Assembly: GCF_024266585.1 (NCBI RefSeq)
Contig: NZ_CP100647.1
Location: forward strand, 3,391,001-3,455,000
DNA length: 64,000 nucleotides
Reading direction: 5' to 3'
Source: Xanthomonas sacchari
GTDB lineage: Bacteria > Pseudomonadota > Gammaproteobacteria > Xanthomonadales > Xanthomonadaceae
The notes under the pieces are model-generated. The model was given only the letters and a program-made list of their open reading frames with translations. It did no database searches and was not told where the DNA came from. Position 1 is the stretch's first letter; each line of letters opens with the position of its first letter. The position numbers were made by a program, and so were the translations under genes. This document shows, piece by piece, positions 34,391-43,225 of this stretch.

Positions 34391-35979
34391 GCGCTGCGCT
34401 CCACGTCGGCGGTGCTCCAGATGCCGTCGATCAACCGCTGCACGCCGCCGGGATTGCGGTCGCGCAGCAGCGCCGGCAGCAGCGCGTCGGGCACGCCGTC
34501 GTAGCTGTGCAGCGCGGCGAAGCGGCGGATCGCCGCGGGCATGCCGACCGCGGTGAAGCCCGGATGGCCGGTGCTCGGATACGGGCCGCCATGGTTCATC
34601 GCCGGGCTCACCGCCACGCCGGTCGGCATCTTGTTGCAGATCAGGCGCCCCACCCGCGGCCGCAGCGCCGCGGCCAGCGCGGCGAAGGCCGGGTCGTCGC
34701 TGCCGTCGGCGGCACGATAGAGGGTGCCGGTGAGGTTGCCCTCGAAGCTGCGCGCCAGGGCGGTCAACTGCCCCAGCCCGCCGCCGCGCACGATCAGGCT
34801 GACCGGGCCGAAGGCCTCGGTCTGCAGCGCCTCGGGCTGCTGCAGGAACGCCTCGGCCGATACTTCCAGCAGGGTCGGCGCATGTCGGTAACCCGGCCCC
34901 GCGGCGGCCTCGCCGCCGGCCAGCACCGTGGCACCGGCATCGCGCAGCGTGCCCACGCTGCGCTGCAGATGCTCCAGCACGCCGCGCGAGAACAGCAGCG
35001 CCGGCGCGGCCGCGGCGAAATGCGCGGTGGCCGCGGCGACGAAGGCATCGCCGGCCTCGCCCTCGGGCACCACCACGATGCCCGGGTTGGTGCAGAACTG
35101 GCCGCTGCCCATGGTGCAGGAGGCGAAGAACTCCTGCGCCAGCGCCGCGCCGCGTTCGGCCAGCGCGCCCGGCAGCAGGAACACCGGATTGACGCTGGAC
35201 AGCTCGACGTAGGCCGGCACGCCGGCCCGGTCGGCGGCGGCCTTCAGCGCCAGCCCGCCGGCACGGCTGCCGGTGAAGCCGATCGCGCCCAGCCGCGGAT
35301 CGCCGGCCAGTTCCAGGCCCAGCGTGCTATCGAAGTGATACAGCAACTGCACCGTCGCCGCCGGCAGGTCGTGCGCCAGCAGCGCCTGGTGCGCGAGCTG
35401 GGCCAGGCGCTGGCTGGTGGCAGGATGCGAGGGATGCGCCTTGGCGATGACCGGATTGCGCGCGGCGATCGCCGAGGCGAAATCGCTGCCGGCCACCGCG
35501 TTGAACGCGAACGGGAAATTGTTCGGGCCGAACACCAGCACCGGCTTGTGCAGCGGCCCCAGCTGCGCGCGCAGGCCGGCCGCGGTGTCGATCACCGGCT
35601 GCGCCCAGCTGTGGCTGCGCACCGCCTGCGCGGCCTGGCGCAACTGCCCGCTGGCGCGCGGCAGTTCCACCTTGGCCAGGCGCGGCTCCACCGGCAGCCC
35701 GGTCTCGGCATGCGCCAGCGCCACCAGCTGCGCGAGGTCGGCGTCGATCGCGTCGGCGTACGCCTCCAGGAACCCGGCGATGCGTTCCGGCGCGGCCGCG
35801 GCCAGCGCATCGGCGCTCAGCGCCGCCGCGCTCAGCGCCGCTTCCAGGTCGGCGGCGCCGCTGACCGGGAACGACGGGCCGAATTCGCTCCCGTCGCGCG
35901 GATCCTCGGCGCGGAAACTGCCGCGCTCCTCCAGCGACGCCTGCCAGTGGCCGGCCAGCAACAGCGGTTGCATGCTCAT
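34387..35979 (-). CDS. 2-oxoglutarate semialdehyde (2,5-dioxovalerate) dehydrogenase
   Basis: A 530-residue NAD(P)-dependent aldehyde dehydrogenase that oxidises 2-oxoglutarate semialdehyde to 2-oxoglutarate, the last step of hydroxyproline breakdown. Features are VLVFGPNNFPFAFNAVAGSD, AKAHPSHPATSQRLA, the Rossmann GFTGSRAGG, the Glu in PAYVELSSVNPVF near residue 259 and the nucleophilic Cys in GSGQFCTNPGIV near residue 296. The GFTAVGMPAAIRRFAALHSYDG tail is typical of the KGSADH group that works in hydroxyproline and sugar-acid operons. It starts one base after the deaminase stop and ends overlapping the M24 peptidase start. Confidence 0.93.
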   Translation of the reverse strand: MSMQPLLLAGHWQASLEERGSFRAEDPRDGSEFGPSFPVSGAADLEAALSAAALSADALAAAAPERIAGFLEAYADAIDADLAQLVALAHAETGLPVEPRLAKVELPRASGQLRQAAQAVRSHSWAQPVIDTAAGLRAQLGPLHKPVLVFGPNNFPFAFNAVAGSDFASAIAARNPVIAKAHPSHPATSQRLAQLAHQALLAHDLPAATVQLLYHFDSTLGLELAGDPRLGAIGFTGSRAGGLALKAAADRAGVPAYVELSSVNPVFLLPGALAERGAALAQEFFASCTMGSGQFCTNPGIVVVPEGEAGDAFVAAATAHFAAAAPALLFSRGVLEHLQRSVGTLRDAGATVLAGGEAAAGPGYRHAPTLLEVSAEAFLQQPEALQTEAFGPVSLIVRGGGLGQLTALARSFEGNLTGTLYRAADGSDDPAFAALAAALRPRVGRLICNKMPTGVAVSPAMNHGGPYPSTGHPGFTAVGMPAAIRRFAALHSYDGVPDALLPALLRDRNPGGVQRLIDGIWSTADVERSA

Positions 35980-35980
35980 C

Positions 35981-36886
35981 TCAGTGCCCGGGATGGGTGG
36001 CGATGGCGTGGTCGATCACCTTCAGCGCGGCTTCGCGCTCGGCGCCTTCCAGCACCAGCCGCGGCGCGCGCACGCGCTCGCTGCCCAGGCCGACCTTCTC
36101 CTGCACCAGCTTGATCAGCTGCACGAACTTGGGCACGGTATCCAGGCGCAGCAGCGGCAGGAACCAGTCGTACAGCGCCTTGGCCGCCGGGTAGCCGCCG
36201 TCGCGGGCAAGCTCGAACAGCTTCACCGACTCCTTCGGATACGCGTTGACCAGGCCGGCGATCCAGCCCTTGGCTCCCATGCTCAGGCCTTCGACGATCG
36301 CATCGTCCATGCCCACCAGCAGCACCAGGCGGTCGCCGAGCAGCTCGCCCAGCGCGGCGAAGCGGCGCACGTCGCCGGAGGATTCCTTGACCGCCTGCAG
36401 GTTCGGGAACTCGGCCGCCAGCTCGGCGATCTGCGCCGGGCTGAAATCGGTCTTGTAGGCGATCGGATTGTTGTACAGGATCGCCGGCAGGTCGGTGGCG
36501 GCGATCACCGCGCGCATGTGCGCGCCCATCTCGCGCCAGTCGGTGGAATACACGTACGGCGGCAGCACCATGATGCCCCCGCAGCCGACCTGCTTGGCCG
36601 CCTGCGCCAGGCGCACCGCTTCGTCGGTGGACAGCGCGGCGATGCCCGGCACCACCGGGATGCGGCCGTCGACTGCCTGCACCAGGGTCTTCAGGATCGC
36701 CAGCTTGTCGTCGAAGCTCAGCGTGGCCGCCTCGCCCAGCGAACCCAGCGGCACGATCGCGGTGCAGCCGGCGTCGACCATGAGCTGCGCATGCTTGGCC
36801 AGGAACGCGTGGTCGATGCTGCCGTCGGCGTTGAACGGGGTGGTGATGGCCGGCAGCACGCCGTACCAGAAGGAAGCCTTGCTCAT
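35981..36886 (-). CDS. Delta1-pyrroline-4-hydroxy-2-carboxylate deaminase (DapA superfamily)
   Basis: A 301-residue TIM-barrel Schiff-base enzyme of the DHDPS/NAL superfamily. The GxxGE-like motif is PLGSLGEAATLS. The conserved Tyr is in AILYNNPIAYKT near residue 139 and the Schiff-base Lys in LQAVKESSGDVRRF near residue 165. In hydroxyproline operons this family converts delta1-pyrroline-4-hydroxy-2-carboxylate to 2-oxoglutarate semialdehyde with release of ammonia. The assignment rests on the complete pathway around it; by sequence alone it could also be an aldolase of related type. The ATG at 36886 overlaps the stop of the upstream FAD oxidoreductase gene as ATGA. Confidence 0.88.
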   Translation of the reverse strand: MSKASFWYGVLPAITTPFNADGSIDHAFLAKHAQLMVDAGCTAIVPLGSLGEAATLSFDDKLAILKTLVQAVDGRIPVVPGIAALSTDEAVRLAQAAKQVGCGGIMVLPPYVYSTDWREMGAHMRAVIAATDLPAILYNNPIAYKTDFSPAQIAELAAEFPNLQAVKESSGDVRRFAALGELLGDRLVLLVGMDDAIVEGLSMGAKGWIAGLVNAYPKESVKLFELARDGGYPAAKALYDWFLPLLRLDTVPKFVQLIKLVQEKVGLGSERVRAPRLVLEGAEREAALKVIDHAIATHPGH

Positions 36887-38253
36887 GGAAGTACACCTTG
36901 TGGAGAGTTGCGAAGGGATGCCGCGCACGAAGGCGCGGCGCAAGCGGTGTCCGGACCCGGGTCCGGACAGGGATGGGCCAGCGCGTGCAGCCGCGCCGGG
37001 AACAGCGGCGGCCGGCGGCCGTCGTCGGAGAAATCGTCGGCGCGCGCGGCCAGCCCCAGTTCGGTCAGCGCACTGCCGCAGATGCGGCCCTGGCAGGCGC
37101 CCATGCCGCAGCGCGAAGCCAGCTTGGCGTCGCGCAGATCGGTGTGGCCGCGCAGCGCCGCCAGCGGCACGTCCTCGCAGCGGCACACCAGCGTGTCCGG
37201 CGCGGCCAGTGCATGAATGCGCGGGTCCAGCGCGAACTGCCGCTGCAGCAACGCGGCGAAGGCGCGCGCACGGCGCCGCCGCGGCTGCAGCGCCTGCGCC
37301 GCGGCATCCTGGCCGGCGGCCAGGTGGCCGGCGATCGCGCCTTCCGCGCGCGCGCAATCGCGCCCGCCGATGCCCAGCGCCTCGCCGGCGGCGTACACGC
37401 CGTCGACGCTGGTGCGCAACTGCGCATCCACCGCCACGCACGGGTGCACGCCGCTGCGCCCCAGTCGGCAGCCCAGCAGTTGCGCCAGTTCCACGTTCGG
37501 CACCAGGCCGTAGCCCACCGACAGTTGATCGCAGGCCAGACGGCGGCGACCGCGCGGGCCGTCGATCTCCACTTCCTGCACGCGGCCCTCGCCGTGCGCG
37601 GCCAGCACCACGCTGCCGGCGTGGTAGCCGACCCCGGCCAGTTGCGTGCGCAGCGCCAGCGCCTGCAGCGCCTTGTCCGGCCAGCGCAGCGGCAATTGCG
37701 CGGCGAATGCGGCCAGCGCGCGCCACGGCGCCTGTTCGACGATGCCCAGCACCTGCGCGCCATGGCGCTGCAGCGTCGCCGCCGAGGCCAGCAGCAGCGG
37801 CCCGCTGCCGGCGACCAGCACGCGCCGCCCGTGCAGCGGCCAGCCCTGCTTGGCCAGCGCCTGCGCGCCGCCGGCGCCGGTCACCCCGGGCAGGGTCCAG
37901 CCCGGGAACGGCAACAGCAATTCGCGCGCGCCGGTGGCCAGCACCAGCGCGTCGTAGCCCAGCCAGCGCGGGCCGTCCGGGCCATCGGTGAGCAACTGCC
38001 GGTCCTGCGCCAGCAGCACCTGGGTCTGCGGCAGGAACGTCACCGCGCTGGCCGCCAGTTGCGCCAGCGCACGCGCGGCCAGGCGCGGCGGCGCCTGGGC
38101 CACGTCGTGGCGCCAGATCTGGCCGCCGGCACGCGCCTGCAGATCGACCAGGCCGACGCGGCGGCCATGCCCTGCCGCGGCCAGCGCCGCCGCCAGCCCG
38201 GCCGGGCCGGCGCCGATCACCAGTACCTCGTAGTGGGCGCGCGGCTCAGCCAT
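36883..38253 (-). CDS. D-hydroxyproline dehydrogenase subunit: FAD/NAD(P)-binding protein with BFD-like Fe-S domain
   Basis: A 456-residue flavoprotein subunit of the HcnB/OoxA type. The N-terminal FAD-binding loop is VLVIGAGPAGLAAALAAAGH, followed by GGQIWRHDV. The second dinucleotide fold is RRVLVAGSGPLLLASAATL, and the DGVYAAGEALGIGG motif closes the flavin site. The C-terminal cysteines in LVCRCEDVPL and CGMGACQGRICG mark a BFD-like [2Fe-2S] domain. With the small [2Fe-2S] protein and the DAO-type FAD protein encoded just upstream it should form the heteromeric cis-4-hydroxy-D-proline dehydrogenase that reduces a membrane electron carrier. Its start overlaps the previous gene by 8 bases and its stop overlaps the deaminase start. 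Confidence 0.87.
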   Translation of the reverse strand: MAEPRAHYEVLVIGAGPAGLAAALAAAGHGRRVGLVDLQARAGGQIWRHDVAQAPPRLAARALAQLAASAVTFLPQTQVLLAQDRQLLTDGPDGPRWLGYDALVLATGARELLLPFPGWTLPGVTGAGGAQALAKQGWPLHGRRVLVAGSGPLLLASAATLQRHGAQVLGIVEQAPWRALAAFAAQLPLRWPDKALQALALRTQLAGVGYHAGSVVLAAHGEGRVQEVEIDGPRGRRRLACDQLSVGYGLVPNVELAQLLGCRLGRSGVHPCVAVDAQLRTSVDGVYAAGEALGIGGRDCARAEGAIAGHLAAGQDAAAQALQPRRRRARAFAALLQRQFALDPRIHALAAPDTLVCRCEDVPLAALRGHTDLRDAKLASRCGMGACQGRICGSALTELGLAARADDFSDDGRRPPLFPARLHALAHPCPDPGPDTACAAPSCAASLRNSPQGVLP

Positions 38254-38494
38254 CGGTCCACACCTGCATGCCGTCGCGCGCCGGGGTGATGCAGGCGCGC
38301 AACTGGCCGACGCGGTCGATGCGCACCCGGCATTCGGCGCACACGCCCATGCCGCACAGCGGCGCACGCGGCTGGCCGCTGCGCGAGCGGCGGAAATGCG
38401 GGGCGACCTGCGCCACCGCCGCGGCCACGCTGCTGCCGTCGAGTACTTCGACGTCGCGGCCATCGACCTGCAGGCGCAGCATCCGCGCGCTCAT
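38246..38494 (-). CDS. D-hydroxyproline dehydrogenase small [2Fe-2S] subunit
   Basis: An 82-residue ferredoxin-like protein of the HcnA/SoxA-type small subunit family. The four cluster cysteines are in LCGMGVCAECRVRID and QLRACIT (spacing C-x4-C-x2-C-x11-C). The gene sits between the two flavoprotein subunits, overlapping the upstream one as ATGA and the downstream one by 8 bases. This order matches heteromeric amino-acid dehydrogenases such as LhpBEF. Its likely role is electron transfer between the flavins. Confidence 0.87.
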   Translation of the reverse strand: MSARMLRLQVDGRDVEVLDGSSVAAAVAQVAPHFRRSRSGQPRAPLCGMGVCAECRVRIDRVGQLRACITPARDGMQVWTDG

Positions 38495-39594
38495 GCCAGC
38501 GCCCGCGCCGGCGCGTACGGCGCCGGATCGATCGCCGCGGGCCGCTGCAGCAGTTGGTCCAGCAGCAGGCGCGCACTGCCCAGCGCGGTGGTCACGCCCA
38601 AGCCTTCGTGGCCGGCCGCGACCCACACGTCGCGCCGCTCCGGCACCACGCCCAGGTACGGGCGCCCGTCCGGCGTGGCCGGACGTAGGCCGGTCCACAC
38701 CCGGATCGCCTGCAGTTGCCGCAGGCCCGGCAGGAACGCGAAGGCGCGCTCCAGCATCCGCTGCAGCATCGGCATCGACACCGCGCGGTCGGTCGCATCG
38801 AATTCGCGCGAGGAGCCGATCAGGATCTGCCCGGTCGGCCGCGGCTGCACGTTGAACGCCACGCTGCTGCCGTCGCTGCCGTGCGCGCTGTCGGCATAGC
38901 CCAGCTCCAGCAATTGATGGGCGACGAAGCCCGGATAGCGATCGGTGATCACCAATTGTCCCTTGCGCGCCCGCATCGGCAGTTCCGGCAACAGTTCCGG
39001 CAGGGCGCAGCCGGTGGCGACCAGCACCGGGCCATGCAGCGCGCTGCCGTCGTCCAGGCGCACGCCGGCAGCGACCAGCGCGGTGGCGCGGCGCCCGGCG
39101 TACAGTTGCGCGCCGGCGGCGCAGGCGCGCTCGACCAGGTAGCGCGCCATCCGCGGCGGATACACCACCGCCTCGGCGGCCACGCGCATGCCGCCGGCCA
39201 GGCCCGGCACCAGCGCCGGCTCCAGTTGATACAAGCGCTGCGCATCGAGCGCTTCGGCGTGCACGCCGGCCGCGGCCAGGCGCTGGATCTTGGCCGGAAT
39301 CGCCGCCAGCTCGCGCGCCTCGCGCGCCACCCACAGCGTGCCGCAGCGGCTGAACTCGGCCTGCGGCAGCGGCGCGAACTCTTCCCACAGGCGCAGCGAG
39401 TACGCCGACAGCGCCAGTTCCGCCGGATCGTCGTCCATCGCCACCAGATGGCCCATGGCCGCGGCGGTGGAACCGCCGCCGATGCTGCCCGACTCGACGA
39501 TCGCCACGCGCAGGCCGGCGGCCGCCGCCGCATCGGCGCAGGCCGCGCCGACGATGCCGGCGCCGACGACGATCAGGTCGAAACCGCTGCTCAT
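38491..39594 (-). CDS. lhpB: D-hydroxyproline dehydrogenase catalytic FAD subunit (DAO family)
   Basis: A 367-residue FAD-dependent oxidoreductase of the D-amino-acid oxidase/glycine oxidase family. The FAD loop is [20 protein letters not shown], followed by [18 protein letters not shown]. Later motifs are VTGC-like [18 protein letters not shown]-type [13 protein letters not shown] and [14 protein letters not shown] with HEGLGVTTA, all of the family. It should oxidise cis-4-hydroxy-D-proline to delta1-pyrroline-4-hydroxy-2-carboxylate. The symbol follows the Pseudomonas LhpBEF naming; the other two subunits are encoded directly downstream. The gene overlaps both neighbours by 4 bases. Confidence 0.87.
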   Translation of the reverse strand: MSSGFDLIVVGAGIVGAACADAAAAAGLRVAIVESGSIGGGSTAAAMGHLVAMDDDPAELALSAYSLRLWEEFAPLPQAEFSRCGTLWVAREARELAAIPAKIQRLAAAGVHAEALDAQRLYQLEPALVPGLAGGMRVAAEAVVYPPRMARYLVERACAAGAQLYAGRRATALVAAGVRLDDGSALHGPVLVATGCALPELLPELPMRARKGQLVITDRYPGFVAHQLLELGYADSAHGSDGSSVAFNVQPRPTGQILIGSSREFDATDRAVSMPMLQRMLERAFAFLPGLRQLQAIRVWTGLRPATPDGRPYLGVVPERRDVWVAAGHEGLGVTTALGSARLLLDQLLQRPAAIDPAPYAPARALA

Positions 39595-40532
39595 GCGGCG
39601 CCGATGCCCCAGGCGAACGGATCCTGCGGATCGAGCAGCAACTGTGCGCGGGCGGTGATGAAGGCCTGCCCGGTGATGCGTGGCAATACCCCGCGGGTGC
39701 CGGGCGCATAGCTGCCCTCGAACACGCTGCCGAGGATGCCCTGCTGGCGCCACACCTGGCCCGGCGCCAGCTTGCCGTCGGCGGCCAGGCACGCCAGCTT
39801 GGCGCTGGTGCCGGTGCCGCACGGCGAACGGTCGTAGGCCAGGCCCGGGCACAGCACGAAGTTGCGCGCATCGGCGCTGGCGTCCGGCGCCGGCCCGTTG
39901 ATCTCGATATGGTCGATCTCGCCGCCGTCGGCGCCGCGGATGCCCGCCGCCTCCAGCGCCAGCCGCACCGCCTCGGTATAGGCGGTCAGCGCGCGCTGGT
40001 GGCGCAGCTCCAGCGCGCACGGCGTCTGTTCGGTGATGAAGAACCAGTTGCCGCCCCAGGCGACGTCGCCGCGCACGCGCCCGTACTCGGGCACCAGCAC
40101 GTCGATGCCGGTGGCATGGCGGTAGCTCTCGACGTTGTCGACCGAGACCCGGCCGTCGGCATGCAGTTCCACGCCGACCGTGCCCACCGGCGTCTCGATG
40201 CGGTGCGTGCCCGGGCTCAGCCGGCCCAGGTCGGCCAGCGTGCGCACCAGGCCGATGGTGCCGTGGCCGCACATGCCCAGGTAGCCGACGTTGTTGAAGA
40301 AGATCACCGCCGCGCAGGCATCGGCGGCCACCGGCGGCAGCAGCAGCGCGCCGACCATGGTGTCCGAGCCGCGCGGCTCGCAGGCGATGGCGCTGCGCCA
40401 GCGGTCGAAGCGCGTGCGGAACAGTTCGCGGCGTTGGGCCAGGGAACCGGTTCCCAGATCGGGGAAGCCGGAGACGACGACACGGGTCGGTTCGCCGGCG
40501 CTGTGCGAGTCGATGACATCGAGTGTATGCAT
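39591..40532 (-). CDS. lhpA: 4-hydroxyproline 2-epimerase (proline racemase family)
   Basis: A 313-residue cofactor-independent epimerase that converts trans-4-hydroxy-L-proline to cis-4-hydroxy-D-proline, the first step of the pathway. Both catalytic cysteines are present: Cys near residue 88 in [13 protein letters not shown] and Cys near residue 236 in [20 protein letters not shown]. The first being Cys rather than Ser/Thr fits epimerases and not trans-3-hydroxyproline dehydratases. The N-terminus [19 protein letters not shown] is typical. The ATG at 40532 is the first gene of the operon, and its stop overlaps the start of lhpB. A palindrome related to the arabinan-side operators lies about 55 bases upstream. 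Confidence 0.93.
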   Translation of the reverse strand: MHTLDVIDSHSAGEPTRVVVSGFPDLGTGSLAQRRELFRTRFDRWRSAIACEPRGSDTMVGALLLPPVAADACAAVIFFNNVGYLGMCGHGTIGLVRTLADLGRLSPGTHRIETPVGTVGVELHADGRVSVDNVESYRHATGIDVLVPEYGRVRGDVAWGGNWFFITEQTPCALELRHQRALTAYTEAVRLALEAAGIRGADGGEIDHIEINGPAPDASADARNFVLCPGLAYDRSPCGTGTSAKLACLAADGKLAPGQVWRQQGILGSVFEGSYAPGTRGVLPRITGQAFITARAQLLLDPQDPFAWGIGAA

Positions 40533-40587
40533 GGCGCCATGCTCACATTCGGCCCCGCCGCCGGCTAGCAGCGTTTGCCTGTCGCAA

Positions 40588-40603
40588 ATGCGGAAATTCG
40601 CAC
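40588..40603. promoter_or_regulatory. Operator-like palindrome in the divergent lhpA / araC-type region
   Basis: ATGCGG-AAAT-TCGCAC differs from GTGCGG-N4-CCGCAC at two of twelve specified positions. It lies in the 171-bp divergent region between the hydroxyproline operon (start 40532) and its likely regulator (start 40704). The CAAGACGC element that accompanies the palindrome elsewhere is not found at the expected distance here, so only the operator part is shared. Confidence 0.5.
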
Positions 40604-40703
40604 AACCCGACAACGCCGGGCAGCGCCGACTTAGGCTAGCATCGACATCCGGGGACGCGCGGCAGCGCGCCCGCGCCGCCACCCACTCCCCCAGGTGAAC
40701 GCC

Positions 40704-41411
40704 ATGGACACTCTGATTTCGGCACTGGAACTGCAGACGCTGTTCGACGCCTTGCCGGACGTGGTGTTCTTCGTGAAGGATCGCGACGGCCGCTACACCC
40801 ACGTCAACCTGACCCTGGTGCGGCGGCTGGGCAAGAAACACCGCGCCGACCTGATCGGCAAATCGGCCGCGGACGTGTTCCCGCTGCCGCTGGGCGGCAG
40901 CTACCTCATGCAGGACCGGCGCGTGCTGTGCGGCGAGGTGATCGAGAACCAGCTGGAAGTGCACCTGTTCCCGAACCGTACCCCCGGCTGGTGCCTGACC
41001 TTCAAGCGCCCGCTGTGCGAGGGCGACGAGGTGATCGGCGTGGTCGGCATCTCCCGCGACCTGGGCCAGCCGGACAGCCGCCATTCCGCCTACGAGCGCA
41101 TCAGCCGCGCGATGGAGCACATGCAGGCGCACTACGGCGACAACCTGCGCGTGCAGACCCTGGCCGACCTGGCCGAGCTGTCGGTGGCGCAACTGGAGCG
41201 GCACTTCCGCCGCGTGTTCCAGCTGACCCCGCAGCAACTGCTGACCAAGATGCGCATCGAAGCGGCGATGCGCCTGCTGCACGGCGACGACAGCATCGCC
41301 AGCATCGGCCAGCTGTGCGGCTTCGCCGACCAGAGCGCCTTCGCCCGCCAGTTCAAGGCCACTGTCGGCATGACCCCGCGCGACTACCGGTCGATGAAGG
41401 GCAAGCTGTGA
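40704..41411 (+). CDS. PAS-AraC transcriptional regulator of the hydroxyproline operon
   Basis: A 235-residue regulator. Residues about 10-125 form a PAS-like sensor domain ([40 protein letters not shown]). Residues about 135-235 form an AraC/XylS helix-turn-helix pair, with [20 protein letters not shown] as the first and [20 protein letters not shown] as the second, ending in [13 protein letters not shown]. The ATG at 40704 has AGGTGA 6 nt upstream; a GTG nine bases earlier is possible. It is transcribed away from lhpA across 171 bp. This family and arrangement are common for hydroxyproline catabolic operons, so it is probably the pathway activator. The sensed ligand is not known. Confidence 0.88.
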   Translation: MDTLISALELQTLFDALPDVVFFVKDRDGRYTHVNLTLVRRLGKKHRADLIGKSAADVFPLPLGGSYLMQDRRVLCGEVIENQLEVHLFPNRTPGWCLTFKRPLCEGDEVIGVVGISRDLGQPDSRHSAYERISRAMEHMQAHYGDNLRVQTLADLAELSVAQLERHFRRVFQLTPQQLLTKMRIEAAMRLLHGDDSIASIGQLCGFADQSAFARQFKATVGMTPRDYRSMKGKL

Positions 41412-41640
41412 AGAGCTGGGAATGGGGATTGGGGATTGGGGATTCGTTTTTTGGCTGAATGCGGGCGTTGGGATCGCGGCGCTACGAATGCAGAGCCCCT
41501 CTCCCTCCGGGGCGAAAGGGCACGGTTTGCGCGCCATTGGCGCGCGTGCCCTTGAGCGCCCGCGCCGCAAGCGCTGGCCGGGGCGAGGAGCGGGGGTTGG
41601 GGTGAGGGTCCGGCGCAGCCATTGCGTCGAAACACCATGA
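41412..41640. repeat. Repeat block: GATTGGG heptamers and first copy of a ~125-bp element
   Basis: Heptamers GATTGGG at 41418-41445 are followed by a long element at about 41495-41619. It starts GCCCCTCTCCCTCCGGGGCG and contains the inner arms GGGCACG...TTGCGCGCCA and TGGCGCGCGTGCCC. It ends with GGTTGGGGTGAGGGTCC. A near-identical copy in the same orientation lies at 43228-43350, so the two bracket ftsY as direct repeats. No gene is supported in 41412-41833. Confidence 0.8.
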
Positions 41641-41833
41641 CAAATCCGCGCTTGCCCTGAGAGGATGGCTTCACCGGGAGCGCCCGATCGCGACTGAAGA
41701 AACGCGTCCACCTACGCACACGCGTTCACGACGCACTAATCCCATCCCGCCAACCATCCCAGCCTGCCCCCGCTGCACAGGCCGCTCAGGTCGCAAGTGG
41801 TAGCATTCCGCGTTTCCGGTCCACGCGTCATCC

Positions 41834-43222
41834 ATGGTCAGCCTATTCCGCCGCAACAAGCCCCAGGACAACGCCGGCGAGAGCCGCACGCAGCGTTACA
41901 GCATCGAGGAACTGGCCGCCGCCTTCCCCAAGCCGGCAAGCGCCGAACCGGCGGCGCCTGCGCCGTCGGCGCCGCCTGCCACTGAGGCCGCGCCCGCCGC
42001 TCCCGTCCCCGCCGCTGCCCCGGAGCCGACGCCCGCGCCGGTCGCCGAACACCCCGTCCAGGCGCCCGCCCCGGTCGCGGTCCCGCAGCCACAACCGACG
42101 CCGCTGCCGCCCGCAGCGCCCACCCCGCCGCCGCAGGCCTATGTGCCGACGCCGGCCGCCGCGCCGGCGCCGAGCGTGCCGCAGCCGACACCCGTTCCCG
42201 CCCAGCCTTCCGCCGCGGTACCCGCGCCGTCGCCTGTCGCCGCGTCCGTGCCCGCCGCCGACGCCGACCTGGCACGCAGCGACGCGCTGCCCGCCGCGCC
42301 GGCCGGCAAGCCCGGCTGGCGCGAGCGCCTGCGCAACAGCAGCTTCGCGCGCAGCGTCGGCAGCCTGTTCTCGCGCAACCCCAAGCTCGACGACGACCTG
42401 CTCGACGAGATCGAGACCGCGCTGATCACCGCCGACGTCGGCATCCCCGCCACCACCGCGCTGATCGAGAGCCTGCGCAAGCGCATGAAGGCGCGCGAGT
42501 TCGCCGACGCCCGGGCGCTGCAGCAGGCGCTGCGCGCCGACCTGCTGGCGATCCTGCAGCCGGTGGCGCAGCCGCTGCGCATCGACCGCAACGCCAAGCC
42601 CTTCGTGGTGCTGACCGTCGGCGTCAACGGCGTCGGCAAGACCACCACCATCGGCAAGCTGGCCAAGCGCTTCAAGGACGAGGGCCACAGCCTGATGCTG
42701 GCCGCCGGCGACACCTTCCGCGCCGCGGCGGTGGCGCAGCTGCAGGCCTGGGGCGAGCGCAACGGCGTGAGCGTGATCGCGCAGGGCCAGAACGCCGACG
42801 CCGCCTCGGTGGCCTTCGACGCGCTGCAGGCCGGCAAGGCGCGCGGCACCGATGTGCTGATCGCCGACACCGCCGGCCGCCTGCACACCCAGACCGGGCT
42901 GATGAACGAGTTGGGCAAGATCCGCCGGGTGCTCGGCAAGCTGGACCCCAGCGCCCCGCACGAGGTGCTGATGGTGATCGACGGCACCACCGGCCAGAAC
43001 GCGCTGTCGCAGCTGCGCCAGTTCCACGCCGCGGTCGGCGTCACCGGCCTGGTGGTGACCAAGCTCGACGGCACCGCCAAGGGCGGCGTGGTGTTCGCCC
43101 TGGCCCGCGAGTTCGGCATCCCGATCCGCTTCGCCGGCATCGGCGAACGCCCCGAAGACCTGCGCGTGTTCGACGCCGAGGCCTTCGTCGACGCCTTGCT
43201 GCCGGAGGCATTGGGCGGCTGA
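41834..43222 (+). CDS. ftsY: Signal recognition particle receptor FtsY
   Basis: A 462-residue GTPase that docks the SRP-ribosome complex at the inner membrane. After a basic start (MVSLFRRNKPQ) come about 130 residues made almost only of Pro, Ala and Val, replacing the acidic A-domain seen in E. coli. The N domain starts near residue 150. The G domain has the P-loop GVNGVGKTTTIGKLAKRF near residue 260, DTFRAAAVAQL, DTAGRLHTQ and TKLDGTAKGG, and it ends FVDALLPEALGG. All catalytic motifs are intact. The gene is followed closely by repeats and mutY on the same strand. Confidence 0.96.
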   Translation: MVSLFRRNKPQDNAGESRTQRYSIEELAAAFPKPASAEPAAPAPSAPPATEAAPAAPVPAAAPEPTPAPVAEHPVQAPAPVAVPQPQPTPLPPAAPTPPPQAYVPTPAAAPAPSVPQPTPVPAQPSAAVPAPSPVAASVPAADADLARSDALPAAPAGKPGWRERLRNSSFARSVGSLFSRNPKLDDDLLDEIETALITADVGIPATTALIESLRKRMKAREFADARALQQALRADLLAILQPVAQPLRIDRNAKPFVVLTVGVNGVGKTTTIGKLAKRFKDEGHSLMLAAGDTFRAAAVAQLQAWGERNGVSVIAQGQNADAASVAFDALQAGKARGTDVLIADTAGRLHTQTGLMNELGKIRRVLGKLDPSAPHEVLMVIDGTTGQNALSQLRQFHAAVGVTGLVVTKLDGTAKGGVVFALAREFGIPIRFAGIGERPEDLRVFDAEAFVDALLPEALGG

Positions 43223-43225
43223 TTG

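Noticed and set aside
36883-38494. HcnABC hydrogen cyanide synthase
   Set aside because: Subunits resemble HcnA/B/C, but the order and the neighbouring epimerase, deaminase and KGSADH point to D-hydroxyproline dehydrogenase.
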